This document shows positions 56,576 through 62,995 of a DNA stretch of 64,000 nt, piece by piece. Within the stretch, counting starts at the first letter, position 1, and every line of letters begins with the position of its first letter. Source of the stretch: a virus. Location of the stretch: positions 1 through 64,000 of the IMG/VR virus record IMGVR_UViG_3300042453_002790, one strand, 5' to 3'. Under the pieces are notes generated by a model, which ran no database searches, was not told the origin of the DNA, and saw only the letters and a program-made list of their open reading frames with translations. The translations under genes were made by a program, and so were the position numbers.

Positions 56576-57044
56576 TTTTATCCTCCTTAGTATTTTTTTC
56601 TATATATTCGTAATCATCACCTAAAATTTCTTTGAGATATTCGTCTGTCCAATAAGAATAATAGTCGCTTTCAATCAATTTTTTGCGAATTGCACTCAAT
56701 TTTTTCTTGGATTGACATAAAATTAAGTTAAATTTCTCGTTATTGGTCCTTACACCACCTATAAATGTGTCTCTAGTGGATAAATCTGAGAAAAATTTGT
56801 AATATGTAAACTTTTCATTATATACTTTTACCCATTTTTCGACCTGATCCGATCTCCAAAAGTCCTCAACAATAAAAATGATGACATCATACCCTGATTC
56901 GGGTACAATATCATCAATTGAAGTTTCTACAATTAAAGTTTTGGAGGTAGAAGCATATGGGCAAACTGCAAATCCACCCAATTCAGGTCTATTTTTGGAT
57001 ACTTCTTGTATCCACTTATGAATATATGCTTCTTTTTCTGTCAT
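56559..57044 (-). CDS. Hypothetical protein, 161 aa
   Basis: ATG 57044 (MTEKEAYIHKWIQEVSKNRP) is chosen because it lies one base after the stop of the preceding small gene; an upstream in-frame ATG at 57092 would run inside that gene. The sequence has GGFAVCPYASTSKTLIVETS, a strand-rich YDVIIFIVEDFWRSDQVEKW segment, and a charged C-terminus. The CPYA motif faintly recalls DUF1415-type proteins, but I would not assign it. Unknown function. Confidence 0.7.
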   Translation of the reverse strand: MTEKEAYIHKWIQEVSKNRPELGGFAVCPYASTSKTLIVETSIDDIVPESGYDVIIFIVEDFWRSDQVEKWVKVYNEKFTYYKFFSDLSTRDTFIGGVRTNNEKFNLILCQSKKKLSAIRKKLIESDYYSYWTDEYLKEILGDDYEYIEKNTKEDKNGSEQ

Positions 57045-57045
57045 A

Positions 57046-57201
57046 TCATCCTGCAGCGAGAGGTGAAGCGGGATTTGGTTTAGCTGGAGCAACAGTTTTT
57101 GCGTTAGCTGCTACATTATAGTCAAATACTTTTGCAGTTTCAATCGTTACCTCAGGAGCGTCTGCTGCAGTTGGTCCTACTTTTGGTGATGTTTCTGACA
57201 T
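57046..57201 (-). CDS. Small Ala/Pro-rich hypothetical protein, 51 aa
   Basis: ATG 57201 to TGA 57046. Begins MSETSPKVGPTAADAPEVTI and ends PAKPNPASPLAAG; Ala/Pro/Thr-rich and probably unstructured. The stop is one base from the next ATG, implying coupling. No function recognised. Confidence 0.6.
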   Translation of the reverse strand: MSETSPKVGPTAADAPEVTIETAKVFDYNVAANAKTVAPAKPNPASPLAAG

Positions 57202-57238
57202 TTTTATCTATGTAATGATTTAGAATTATTTAGATTTT

Positions 57239-57382
57239 TTATTTACCCTGACCACGGTACTTTTTCTTAGCAACATTACGACTAGTTGCAGCACATTTAG
57301 TATGTTTACCCATTCCCTGACGAGTTTTCTTAGGAGTGGATTCAATTACAACCTTACCACCAGATGATTTTTTTACTGCCAT
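57239..57382 (-). CDS. Small basic protein, 47 aa
   Basis: ATG 57382, GAGG ribosome site, TAA at 57239. Starts MAVKKSSGGKVVIESTPKKT and contains RQGMGKHTKCAATSRNVAKK. Strongly basic with one Cys, like small cyanophage proteins thought to bind nucleic acid or sit in the head. Function not known. The stop adjoins a short AT-rich spacer. Confidence 0.68.
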   Translation of the reverse strand: MAVKKSSGGKVVIESTPKKTRQGMGKHTKCAATSRNVAKKKYRGQGK

Positions 57383-57410
57383 TTCAATACCTCACAATTG
57401 GTTTTATTTT

Positions 57411-57441
57411 CGCGCCGAAATTTGTCTTTTAACGCGCCGAA
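57411..57441. repeat. CGCGCCGAA direct repeat
   Basis: Two perfect copies of CGCGCCGAA (57411-57419 and 57433-57441), 22 bp apart, in the leader of the 47-aa gene. GC-rich islands in an AT-rich spacer; possible protein-binding site. Confidence 0.45.
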
Positions 57442-57460
57442 CATAAGTTTCTAAAGGGGG

Positions 57461-57490
57461 GAAAACCCGTATCAGATAATACGAGTTTTC
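57461..57490 (-). terminator. Hairpin across the glycosyltransferase stop codon
   Basis: Minus strand: a 12-bp stem GAAAACUCGUAU / AUACGGGUUUUC (one G-U pair) with a 6-nt loop, ending in UUUUC. It starts within the last codons of the gene stopping at 57472. Likely an intrinsic terminator, overlapping the coding end. Confidence 0.7.
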
Positions 57491-58224
57491 TCATGCCCCA
57501 CACGGATCTTAGGATCACACCAGATCTCATAACCCGCTGCCTTTGCGTCAAGACAGAACGATACGTCTTCTCCACACATATCTTGAACTTCTCCAGAGTC
57601 AAATACCTGCATCTTAGGAGCGAACCAGGGGTACTCTAGGGACTCGAAGACACCGTTCTTGATCAGAACCCAACCAAACCCCGTATAGTCCACTGTAAAG
57701 GGTTTACGGCGCTTTGTCATGGTATCTCCCGTCTCATGATTCATAACACCGCCATTGTTCTTGAAGTCGTCTTCTTCAAGCCAATGAGCAACAGAAGTGG
57801 TATGACCATCTTCAGTCATGTACCATCCTGCAGCAATATCCTTATCCATTGCAACAAGACGATAGAACTGTTCAGTATTGAAAACGATATCATTATCAAT
57901 CCAAAGTTGGTAGTCATAATTCAGACGACCATCCCAGGGAATTTGTTTTGGGCCACGAAGAACGTTTGCACCAAGAACTTTGCATCGTGCAAAGTTAACC
58001 ATGGAAGAGTAGTCCTGTGAAATTTGAATGGCTGCACCATTCTGGACTAGATCAAAACAGAGTTGAACAAAGTTCTTGAGAAAGATGTAAGAACATCCGC
58101 GACCAGGAAGACAAAATACGATACTTTTGCCACGAATCATCTCCTTTGCGGCATTAAGATCAAAATCATCTTCACTCTTTTTAGGAGTTGGAGTTGTAGC
58201 TTTAATTGTAAATCCTTTTGACAT
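57472..58224 (-). CDS. GT-A-type glycosyltransferase
   Basis: A 250-aa protein. Features: SIVFCLPGRGCSYIFLKNFV, an NFARCKVLGANVLRG segment, the DxD-like WIDNDIVF (metal/nucleotide-sugar binding), DYTGFGWVLIKNGVFESLEY, and a late GEDVSFCLDAKAAGYEIWCD motif typical of GT-A enzymes. A cyanophage family common near structural genes. Donor and acceptor cannot be deduced; candidates are virion proteins, phage DNA or host LPS. It has slightly higher GC than its neighbours. A hairpin terminator overlaps its end. Confidence 0.8.
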   Translation of the reverse strand: MSKGFTIKATTPTPKKSEDDFDLNAAKEMIRGKSIVFCLPGRGCSYIFLKNFVQLCFDLVQNGAAIQISQDYSSMVNFARCKVLGANVLRGPKQIPWDGRLNYDYQLWIDNDIVFNTEQFYRLVAMDKDIAAGWYMTEDGHTTSVAHWLEEDDFKNNGGVMNHETGDTMTKRRKPFTVDYTGFGWVLIKNGVFESLEYPWFAPKMQVFDSGEVQDMCGEDVSFCLDAKAAGYEIWCDPKIRVGHEKTRII

Positions 58225-58305
58225 AAAATTAGAATAGCGACGTTATTATTCTACCACCACAAGTCAATTCATGCAATGGTTTCTGGTTTATTTAGAAGTA
58301 TTTTT

Positions 58306-58455
58306 TCAAACACATTCTTCTTCAATCTTGACCAATAAATCTTCAATTTCATTTTTGAGAGAGTCATTGATCACAAGAATTTTATCAGTATCTAACCGAT
58401 GTTGAATGCAATCAATTAATAGATCCTTTTCCTGATAATCCAACTTAAGTTCCAT
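58306..58455 (-). CDS. Small acidic hypothetical protein, 49 aa
   Basis: ATG 58455 (MELKLDYQEKDLLIDCIQHR) to TGA 58306. The frame extends upstream to a non-ATG codon. Helical, with CIQHRL in the middle and IEEECV at the end. No homology recognised. It lies between two glycosyltransferase-type genes. Confidence 0.55.
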   Translation of the reverse strand: MELKLDYQEKDLLIDCIQHRLDTDKILVINDSLKNEIEDLLVKIEEECV

Positions 58456-58498
58456 ATATTCATCTAGATTGATTTCAAAAATTATATATGATTTTTAA

Positions 58499-59614
58499 TT
58501 ATTCGAAAGATACATTAAAATGATTTAAAGCCTTTTTAATTTTTTCATGATTCATAATTCTTTGATAACTTCTATCAAAAATCATAGAATCCATCTTACT
58601 GCAATTTTTTTCGAATCTATCTCTGTTATCATACCATAATTCTCTGATATTTGTCGAACCATCTAACAGATGTTGATTTCTATCGATTGCAGCTTGAAGC
58701 CTTTCAAAATGATCTTCAATCTCATCATAACTATTATCAATTATATCATCAAATGTATCAATGCCAAACAGTTTTTTTATTTCTCTCACCATTCCGACTC
58801 CATTCAAATAAATCGGAAAATTCTTACCATAAACAGATTGAGTTTCTTTTTCACTTAATGATGGAGTTCTTTCAAAGAACATTGTTCCTGTTATGATTTC
58901 AACTCCAATATTCTCATACACTGGCATCAAGTTATTATTATAGTTGCTCGCTACTCGATCATCTTCTTTATCGAAGTTACGTATGTTCAATAAGTTAAAA
59001 TCTTTTTCTCTAAACTTTTTATAACCTTTAGAAAGATCTGATCGTAACTTATCAGATATCTTGGTTATATTTTTATACTTATCATACTTTACAAGAGTTG
59101 GAGCCTCCATATTAAAAGTAAAATCTCCATTGTCACAGTAATCCTTTGAAAGTAAGTAACATACAGTCATCACTCGATGTAACTTTGTATCCAAGTTCAA
59201 AGATAACCATCGATTTGATATCTCTTTCTTTTCACAATGCTTCAGATTTTCTGTAAGATTTGAACTCAGAATCGTATCCAGATATAAGTTAGGAACTTTT
59301 AATTGATTTCCAAGACCTAAGTGAAAATTGAATATGATGAAGTTATTCTCTGGATGATCTTCACAGAACTTCTTTAGTTCATCAATTGCAGTATTATCAT
59401 ATTCATCAATGATAAAATCTATGACATTCAGAATCACTGTTTGAGTTTTAAATTTTATCTTATACAAATCATCAAACGATGTCCATCTACCATAAGGGCA
59501 AAACAGTAACTGATAACACTCAATATCCTCTTTAACTTCATAAGTGTCAAAGAATGTCTCCAAGGTATCATTGAAGGGGACGCCTGGAAATGATGATAAG
59601 GTGGTTATTTTCAT
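58499..59614 (-). CDS. Probable glycosyltransferase-type protein, 371 aa
   Basis: Begins MKITTLSSFPGVPFN. The C-terminal third has FFERTPSLSEKETQSVYGKN, then FPIYLNGVGMVREIKKLFGI, then DTFDDIIDNSYDEIEDHFER. This matches the acceptor/donor-side motif of capsular and fucosyl-like transferases (SEKT...G.P....G.....L...G..TFDD..D.SYD). The N-terminal 200 residues are variable and unassigned. A CATAAATA late octamer lies 27 nt upstream, so it is expressed late. The sugar is unknown; a partner role with the next GT-A gene is plausible. Confidence 0.6.
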   Translation of the reverse strand: MKITTLSSFPGVPFNDTLETFFDTYEVKEDIECYQLLFCPYGRWTSFDDLYKIKFKTQTVILNVIDFIIDEYDNTAIDELKKFCEDHPENNFIIFNFHLGLGNQLKVPNLYLDTILSSNLTENLKHCEKKEISNRWLSLNLDTKLHRVMTVCYLLSKDYCDNGDFTFNMEAPTLVKYDKYKNITKISDKLRSDLSKGYKKFREKDFNLLNIRNFDKEDDRVASNYNNNLMPVYENIGVEIITGTMFFERTPSLSEKETQSVYGKNFPIYLNGVGMVREIKKLFGIDTFDDIIDNSYDEIEDHFERLQAAIDRNQHLLDGSTNIRELWYDNRDRFEKNCSKMDSMIFDRSYQRIMNHEKIKKALNHFNVSFE

Positions 59615-59641
59615 ATTATATTTCCGATGGACCTGTCGGAG

Positions 59642-59649
59642 TATTTATG
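59642..59649 (-). promoter_or_regulatory. Late promoter CATAAATA
   Basis: CATAAATA on the minus strand, 27 nt before ATG 59614. A small hairpin (TCCGA/TCGGA) lies in the leader. This is the rightmost late octamer that I see. Confidence 0.6.
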
Positions 59650-59888
59650 GCCACCAAAAAAATTTTTGAATCGAGGAAGGCTTTTAGAGCGCTTTTTGGG
59701 GTCGTTATAGATTAGGGTAGTTTAGCGATTTATAAACGGGGGCCACCGCGCCCCGCGCTAACACAAACCCCGCGCCACATAACTGCTCAAACTGCTCATA
59801 AGATCACGACAACCGCTGCTCGTGTACCCCGTATTCGTGTCCCCTCCAAGTGCTCATAAGCCTCAGAGGGGACATAAGCACTCAGAGA
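59650..59888. other. Intergenic boundary between late and early-like blocks
   Basis: About 240 bp without a credible ORF. It contains a GC-rich hairpin GGGGC/GCCCC near 59743-59758 without a U-run, a run of CTCATAAG/CTCAGAGG-type motifs near 59793-59885 shared with the candidate origin, and a marked rise in GC to the right. Confidence 0.6.
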
Positions 59889-60134
59889 TCAGCCACTGGT
59901 CTTGAAGTATGCCATCGCATTCCCTTCGATAACAGCGTTCTGTGCATGTGTCGCATGTCCGCTGTATGCCTGACCTCGGCGGTTAGTGTTAGTCCGAGGG
60001 CCATTCGTGCGGCTCATGATGAGTTCTGACTTACGAGCTTTGCGAGTGGGGAGCACAGTGTACTTCAGCTGCCCCAGGGTATCAGCAACCAGCAGATCCA
60101 GTTTGCTTGCCTTTGCGATGTCAATGGTGCTCAT
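59889..60134 (-). CDS. Hypothetical protein, 81 aa
   Basis: ATG 60134, TGA at 59889. Begins MSTIDIAKASKLDLLVADTL; then a basic, Ser/Thr/Asn-rich segment with ELIMSRTNGPRTNTNRRGQA. Basic and probably partly unstructured; possibly nucleic-acid binding. It follows a HicA-like gene but does not resemble a HicB antitoxin. Function not known. Confidence 0.6.
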   Translation of the reverse strand: MSTIDIAKASKLDLLVADTLGQLKYTVLPTRKARKSELIMSRTNGPRTNTNRRGQAYSGHATHAQNAVIEGNAMAYFKTSG

Positions 60135-60180
60135 GATGATAACGAAGGTGTGGTGTTAAGTGTAGACGAACTCGGAGAGC

Positions 60181-60366
60181 TTAAGTGTTAACGAAACGGC
60201 GAAGATCTCTCTTCACGTTGTTAATTGCATGAGGGCACGAAGGTGTAGACGAGGTGGAAAGCTTCTGCCCTTGACCATTACTCCAAACGAGGTGTTTGCC
60301 ATTCGATCGATGTAACTCAAACCCGTGAGATTTCATAAGCTTTTGCAGTGAAGTCCTGTAGGTCAT
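60181..60366 (-). CDS. HicA-like small protein
   Basis: A 61-aa protein from ATG 60366 (a GTG at 60375 is a possible alternative). The layout fits the HicA/YcfA double-stranded-RNA-binding-like fold: RTSLQKLMKSHGFELHRSNG, KHLVWSNGQGQKLSTSSTP with the conserved Gly-x-His, then NNVKRDLRRFV as the final helix. HicA toxins cut mRNA and are usually paired with a HicB antitoxin; no HicB-like gene is adjacent. It may be a domesticated host-takeover factor. Confidence is moderate because the family is short. Confidence 0.6.
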   Translation of the reverse strand: MTYRTSLQKLMKSHGFELHRSNGKHLVWSNGQGQKLSTSSTPSCPHAINNVKRDLRRFVNT

Positions 60367-60401
60367 TGTGATCACGAATGAAGAACAGAAAGAGTAAAGA
60401 A

Positions 60402-60662
60402 TTAGCCCTTAAGTTCTTGAATCATTTCATCCAGCTCAATGTGGTTCAGCTCAGGGTCATTCCAGAGCACACCATCGGGGGTGCAGCTCTTACCGAAATC
60501 ATCAATCATAAGCTCTTGGAACTCGGCATAATCATCACACTGCAGAGCAGTGCTGTAGAAACCATAATCATTGCCAATCCACAGAGCAGCATTCCAGGTC
60601 TCATAGTTGCTCCAGCCGTTGTAGGTCTCAGACTGAAGCTTGGGCTGGAAGGTGGTGGTCAT
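60402..60662 (-). CDS. NGWxNYETWxxALWI-type protein, 86 aa
   Basis: ATG 60662 with GAGAGGA ribosome site; an upstream in-frame ATG at 60680 lies inside the promoter element and is rejected. The protein has YNGWSNYETWNAALWIGND, a pattern of a small uncharacterised family (DUF7249-type) found in cyanobacteria, their plasmids and phages. The C-terminus is acidic (LNHIELDEMIQELKG). Function unknown. It is controlled by copy 1 of the 27-nt-spaced promoter-like element. Confidence 0.7.
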   Translation of the reverse strand: MTTTFQPKLQSETYNGWSNYETWNAALWIGNDYGFYSTALQCDDYAEFQELMIDDFGKSCTPDGVLWNDPELNHIELDEMIQELKG

Positions 60663-60684
60663 GTGTGTTCCTCTCAACATGGCT

Positions 60685-60726
60685 AAGATACCAGGCCTGG
60701 CTCCCTCTGGGCGACTCTGTGTGCAG
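60685..60726 (-). promoter_or_regulatory. Conserved promoter-like element, copy 1
   Basis: Minus strand: CTGCACACA, 27 nt, then TATCTTAGCCAT. A CGCC lies in the spacer. Two other genes on the same strand carry it with the same spacing. Confidence 0.6.
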
Positions 60727-60928
60727 GTAATTAAAGTGTCACAATACTCTCCCCAACCTCAGAGATTTATGGTAGGCTCATGGGTCTCTGTGGCTTGAGC
60801 TTTACATAAGCCGGCTCAGAAGGCTTAAGCACTCGAACACTTATGAACCTCCACAGAGTTATTATAAGCCATTCAGAGGGCTTATGTCAAGTTCACGAAT
60901 GTGTGGGGACTTAGAGTGCTCATAAGGC

Positions 60929-60970
60929 TGTGGAAAACTTATACACTTTTTCCACAAGTGCTGTGGAAAA
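60929..60970. repeat. DnaA-box-like cluster I (three 9-mers)
   Basis: TGTGGAAAA at 60929-60937, TTTTCCACA at 60948-60956, TGTGGAAAA at 60962-60970. The first two form an inverted pair with a 10-bp spacer. All are perfect copies. Confidence 0.7.
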
Positions 60971-61087
60971 CTTATAAGATCTCTGAGGACCTTATGTGTA
61001 GCAAACTGTGTGGGTTCTGAGATTTATGTCCGGGTCTGTTGCCATTTTAGCGGTCGTGTGATAGCCTGCCCGCTAAGATCACAAGGT

Positions 61088-61142
61088 CTCAGAGGGCTTT
61101 CAAACACCCATAATCACCAGGCTCAGAGGGCTTTCAAACACC
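61088..61142. repeat. 21-bp direct repeat, two copies
   Basis: CTCAGAGGGCTTTCAAACACC at 61088-61108 and 61122-61142 (period 34). The first 12 bases recur with one change at 60815-60826 and at 60872-60883. Iteron-like. Confidence 0.8.
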
Positions 61143-61214
61143 TTTTCAGACACAAGCTACTTAACCAAAGCTTTAACACAGCTATGTTTTTTTAGCCATT
61201 TATTTTAAGCTTAT

Positions 61215-61248
61215 TTTTCCACAGCTTTTTCCACAACGCTGTGGAAAA
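61215..61248. repeat. DnaA-box-like cluster II (three 9-mers)
   Basis: TTTTCCACA at 61215-61223 and 61227-61235, TGTGGAAAA at 61240-61248. The last two form a palindrome with a 4-bp centre. The AT-rich patch 61186-61218 adjoins. Confidence 0.7.
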
Positions 61249-61333
61249 GCTATCATAACTCATTGATAACAACTCTTTGAGGACTAGTAGTATGTAACTC
61301 CACTCCTCTCTAGGTGTTGTTTCCGTGGAGAGC

Positions 61334-61462
61334 TTATGGGTCATAACTCTCTAACTCTACACTCCCTTGAGCATAATCATCCCAGTCGATTGCATCATCA
61401 CTTTGAGCAGCGTACTGGTCCATGATTTCTTGCTCGAAGTCGAACACATAATCCTCGTTCAT
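61334..61462 (-). CDS. Small acidic hypothetical protein, 42 aa
   Basis: ATG 61462 with a strong AGGAGGA site and a 4-nt ATGA overlap with the preceding gene. Begins MNEDYVFDFEQEIMDQYAAQ; very acidic. The strong ribosome site and overlap support translation. Function unknown; acidic small early proteins of phages often bind host proteins. Confidence 0.65.
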   Translation of the reverse strand: MNEDYVFDFEQEIMDQYAAQSDDAIDWDDYAQGSVELESYDP

Positions 61463-61644
61463 TTGTTCCTCCTGGTGTTGTATTCTCCGAGGTTCTCTAC
61501 ATAAACCTCGTTGACACTTTCGTTACCTTTCAGTTCTAAAAGTTCACGCCAGTTCCATTCCTTTGGACTTACACAGTTTGATGTATCAACCGTAAAATCT
61601 AGCGTAACTCTGAAGCGCGTAACTTTGTCGTTGATTGTTTGCAT
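61459..61644 (-). CDS. Hypothetical protein, 61 aa
   Basis: ATG 61644 preceded by AAGGA. Begins MQTINDKVTRFRVTLDFTVD and has PKEWNWRELLELKGNESVNE. Alternating strand pattern then helix. Own sigma70-type promoter upstream (61683-61711). No domain recognised. Confidence 0.65.
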   Translation of the reverse strand: MQTINDKVTRFRVTLDFTVDTSNCVSPKEWNWRELLELKGNESVNEVYVENLGEYNTRRNK

Positions 61645-61682
61645 TGTGTTGGTGTCCTTGATGAGTAACAAACTACAAGAGT

Positions 61683-61711
61683 ATTTTATATGAGAAGAGA
61701 GTTTAAGTCAA
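61683..61711 (-). promoter_or_regulatory. Sigma70-type promoter TTGACT-17-TAAAAT
   Basis: Minus strand: TTGACT (61706-61711), spacer of exactly 17, TAAAAT (61683-61688). It overlaps the stop of the upstream gene and drives the gene at 61644. A host-polymerase early promoter. Confidence 0.75.
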
Positions 61712-61849
61712 GACATTTGTTTGGGGTTTGTGACATTGTTCGGCGAAGTATTCGGCATAACTTGGGTTGGCACAACTGTCACGAATGGTAGCAAATGTGA
61801 ATAGGATTGTGGGGACGATTGCAGCAGCGATGATGTAACGTTTTTTCAT
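61703..61849 (-). CDS. Small membrane or exported protein, 48 aa
   Basis: ATG 61849, TAA 61703. Begins MKKRYIIAAAIVPTILFTFA: a basic N-terminus and a hydrophobic stretch typical of a signal peptide or single membrane span. It continues with two Cys (DSC, QCH). The last codons include the -35 box of the next promoter. Function unknown; similar in design to the gene at 63389-63529. Confidence 0.6.
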   Translation of the reverse strand: MKKRYIIAAAIVPTILFTFATIRDSCANPSYAEYFAEQCHKPQTNVLT

Positions 61850-61914
61850 GTCGTAGATAATGACGAATTGAGTGCGATTTGGGGGTTTTAATCGTCACAA
61901 ATGAAGAACTGTTT

Positions 61915-62100
61915 TCATGCGTTGTTGATCAGATCTTGTTCAATCTGTTGGAGCATTGTTTCAGTCCAAGCCTTTGGATCTGCTACACCATTGTTTGCAT
62001 ACAGTTCGCTATACCTCAGACCATAAAGATCTGGATTCAGGTGCTGCAACTCTTCAAGAGTTTGAGCAATTTGAACCTGGAGAATGTAGTCGTCAATCAT
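61915..62100 (-). CDS. Hypothetical protein, 61 aa
   Basis: ATG 62100 overlaps the 3' end of the upstream gene by 8 nt. Begins MIDDYILQVQIAQTLEELQH; ends ETMLQQIEQDLINNA. Helical, acidic, no known domain. Part of a four-gene run with touching ends. Confidence 0.62.
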   Translation of the reverse strand: MIDDYILQVQIAQTLEELQHLNPDLYGLRYSELYANNGVADPKAWTETMLQQIEQDLINNA

Positions 62101-62263
62101 GATGCAAAATGTCGATCATTCGTTGGTGAAACTTATCAGCATCTGTCACACATTCATACGATAATTGTGGATCTTCGATGTCGTACTGCTTCATCTCCAG
62201 AGTGTGAATCACGTCGCCCATAAGTTCAGTCAATGCGAAAAGCTTTTCTGCGTCAGTCATCAT
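62093..62263 (-). CDS. Hypothetical protein, 56 aa
   Basis: Two adjacent ATGs (62263 and 62260); stop at 62093. Begins MMTDAEKLFALTELMGDVIH and ends QRMIDILHHD. Helical. It directly abuts the preceding stop and overlaps the next gene by 8 nt. Unknown function. Confidence 0.62.
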   Translation of the reverse strand: MMTDAEKLFALTELMGDVIHTLEMKQYDIEDPQLSYECVTDADKFHQRMIDILHHD

Positions 62264-62446
62264 TCAAGCCGCCAGAAGGGACTTCATCTCAACCTCACGA
62301 ACTTGAATCATAGCATAATCGAAACCCTCAACTTCCGTCAGGTGTTGATAGTATGCTTCAGCCGTAGAGTGACAATCAAACAGGCGCATGGAATCAAAGC
62401 TTTCGCCTTCATAATCCCAACCACCGATCACAGCATAAACTCGCAT
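62264..62446 (-). CDS. Hypothetical protein, 60 aa
   Basis: ATG 62446 (MRVYAVIGGWDYEGESFDSM), chosen because upstream in-frame ATGs at 62472 and 62545 lie at or above the promoter-like element; a CGGAG site precedes. A compact alpha/beta protein with FDCHSTAEAYYQHLTEVEGF. Family not recognised, though such VYAVIGGWDYEGE proteins look like stand-alone small domains. Unknown function. Confidence 0.65.
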   Translation of the reverse strand: MRVYAVIGGWDYEGESFDSMRLFDCHSTAEAYYQHLTEVEGFDYAMIQVREVEMKSLLAA

Positions 62447-62476
62447 CGCGTTTGCTCCGTTGTTTTCCATATGGCT

Positions 62477-62518
62477 AAGATACCAAAACTGGCTGGGTTC
62501 GGCGGATTGAGTGGACAG
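62477..62518 (-). promoter_or_regulatory. Conserved promoter-like element, copy 2
   Basis: Minus strand: CTGTCCACT, 27 nt, then TATCTTAGCCAT. It is preceded by CAGTTCACTGG, matching CAGTTCGCAGA of copy 3. Confidence 0.65.
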
Positions 62519-62543
62519 CCAGTGAACTGGGCCATTGTTGCTC

Positions 62544-62564
62544 AAAAGGGGGCGAAGTGCCCCC
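62544..62564 (-). terminator. Intrinsic terminator
   Basis: Minus strand: GGGGGC, 5-nt loop, GCCCCC, then TTTT. Lies 14 bp after the stop of the 55-aa gene and just upstream of promoter-like copy 2, insulating the two units. Confidence 0.85.
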
Positions 62565-62577
62565 TATTGTCTCACAT

Positions 62578-62745
62578 TCAGAACTCAATCGGCTCCAGAG
62601 TAGGCACACCCAGAACCTGCTCAATCATCGGAGATTCGGCATAAGTGAACCCAGCAACATCAGCCATCAGAGTGTCAAGAACCTGAAGCATTTGGTTGCC
62701 GTTTTGAGCAGCACGAAGCATACCTATTGCGGTTTCTTTAGTCAT
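62578..62745 (-). CDS. Hypothetical protein, 55 aa
   Basis: ATG 62745, TGA 62578. Begins MTKETAIGMLRAAQNGNQML and continues with LDTLMADVAGFTY. The N-terminus is similar in style to the next gene (MITTRKEFFIAVLDQFATNG...LQILDDI), so they may be paralogs. Helical. Followed by a strong terminator. Confidence 0.65.
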   Translation of the reverse strand: MTKETAIGMLRAAQNGNQMLQVLDTLMADVAGFTYAESPMIEQVLGVPTLEPIEF

Positions 62746-62796
62746 GATGAAAAAGGAAAAAAGTAAGGTGGAAAAGTGTAAAGAAAGAAAGGTTAA

Positions 62797-62922
62797 TCAG
62801 TCCTCAAGATAGCACTCAACTTCGCCAGATTCGATGTCATCCAGAATCTGCAGCAGTTCGTTACCATTGGTAGCAAACTGATCCAGAACTGCGATAAAGA
62901 ACTCTTTGCGGGTGGTGATCAT
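62797..62922 (-). CDS. Hypothetical protein, 41 aa
   Basis: ATG 62922, TGA 62797. Begins MITTRKEFFIAVLDQFATNG, continues NELLQILDDI and ends acidic. It shares the layout T-K/R-x5-A/L-N-G-N-x-L/M-L-Q-x-L-D with the preceding-coordinate gene. A purine-rich leader lies upstream. Unknown function. Confidence 0.6.
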   Translation of the reverse strand: MITTRKEFFIAVLDQFATNGNELLQILDDIESGEVECYLED

Positions 62923-62995
62923 TTTGAAAAGAAAAGTGTAGGACGTTTGAGTGTCTTTAGAGCGCATCTCATTCTCTATTTGCGAATAGCGAATG

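Larger units (their letters stand above)
60727..61333. other. Gene-free region, candidate replication origin
   Basis: About 600 bp without a supported gene. It holds six perfect TTTTCCACA/TGTGGAAAA 9-mers in two clusters, four CTCAGAGGGCTT-like repeats, many CTTATG-type motifs, and an AT-rich stretch (61186-61218) directly beside the second cluster. TTTTCCACA is the DnaA-box form known from cyanobacterial oriC. The combination resembles a DnaA-dependent origin, but could be a repressor-binding array. Confidence 0.5.

Noticed and set aside
59743-59758. GC-rich hairpin as an intrinsic terminator
   Set aside because: Stem of only 5 bp and no U-run follows; kept as an unassigned hairpin.
61088-61142. 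CRISPR-like repeat pair
   Set aside because: Only two copies of a 21-bp repeat with a 13-bp gap, no array and no cas genes; treated as iteron-like.
62447-62545. 93-residue version of the gene ending at 62264
   Set aside because: The extra N-terminus would cover the promoter-like element; ATG 62446 has a ribosome site.
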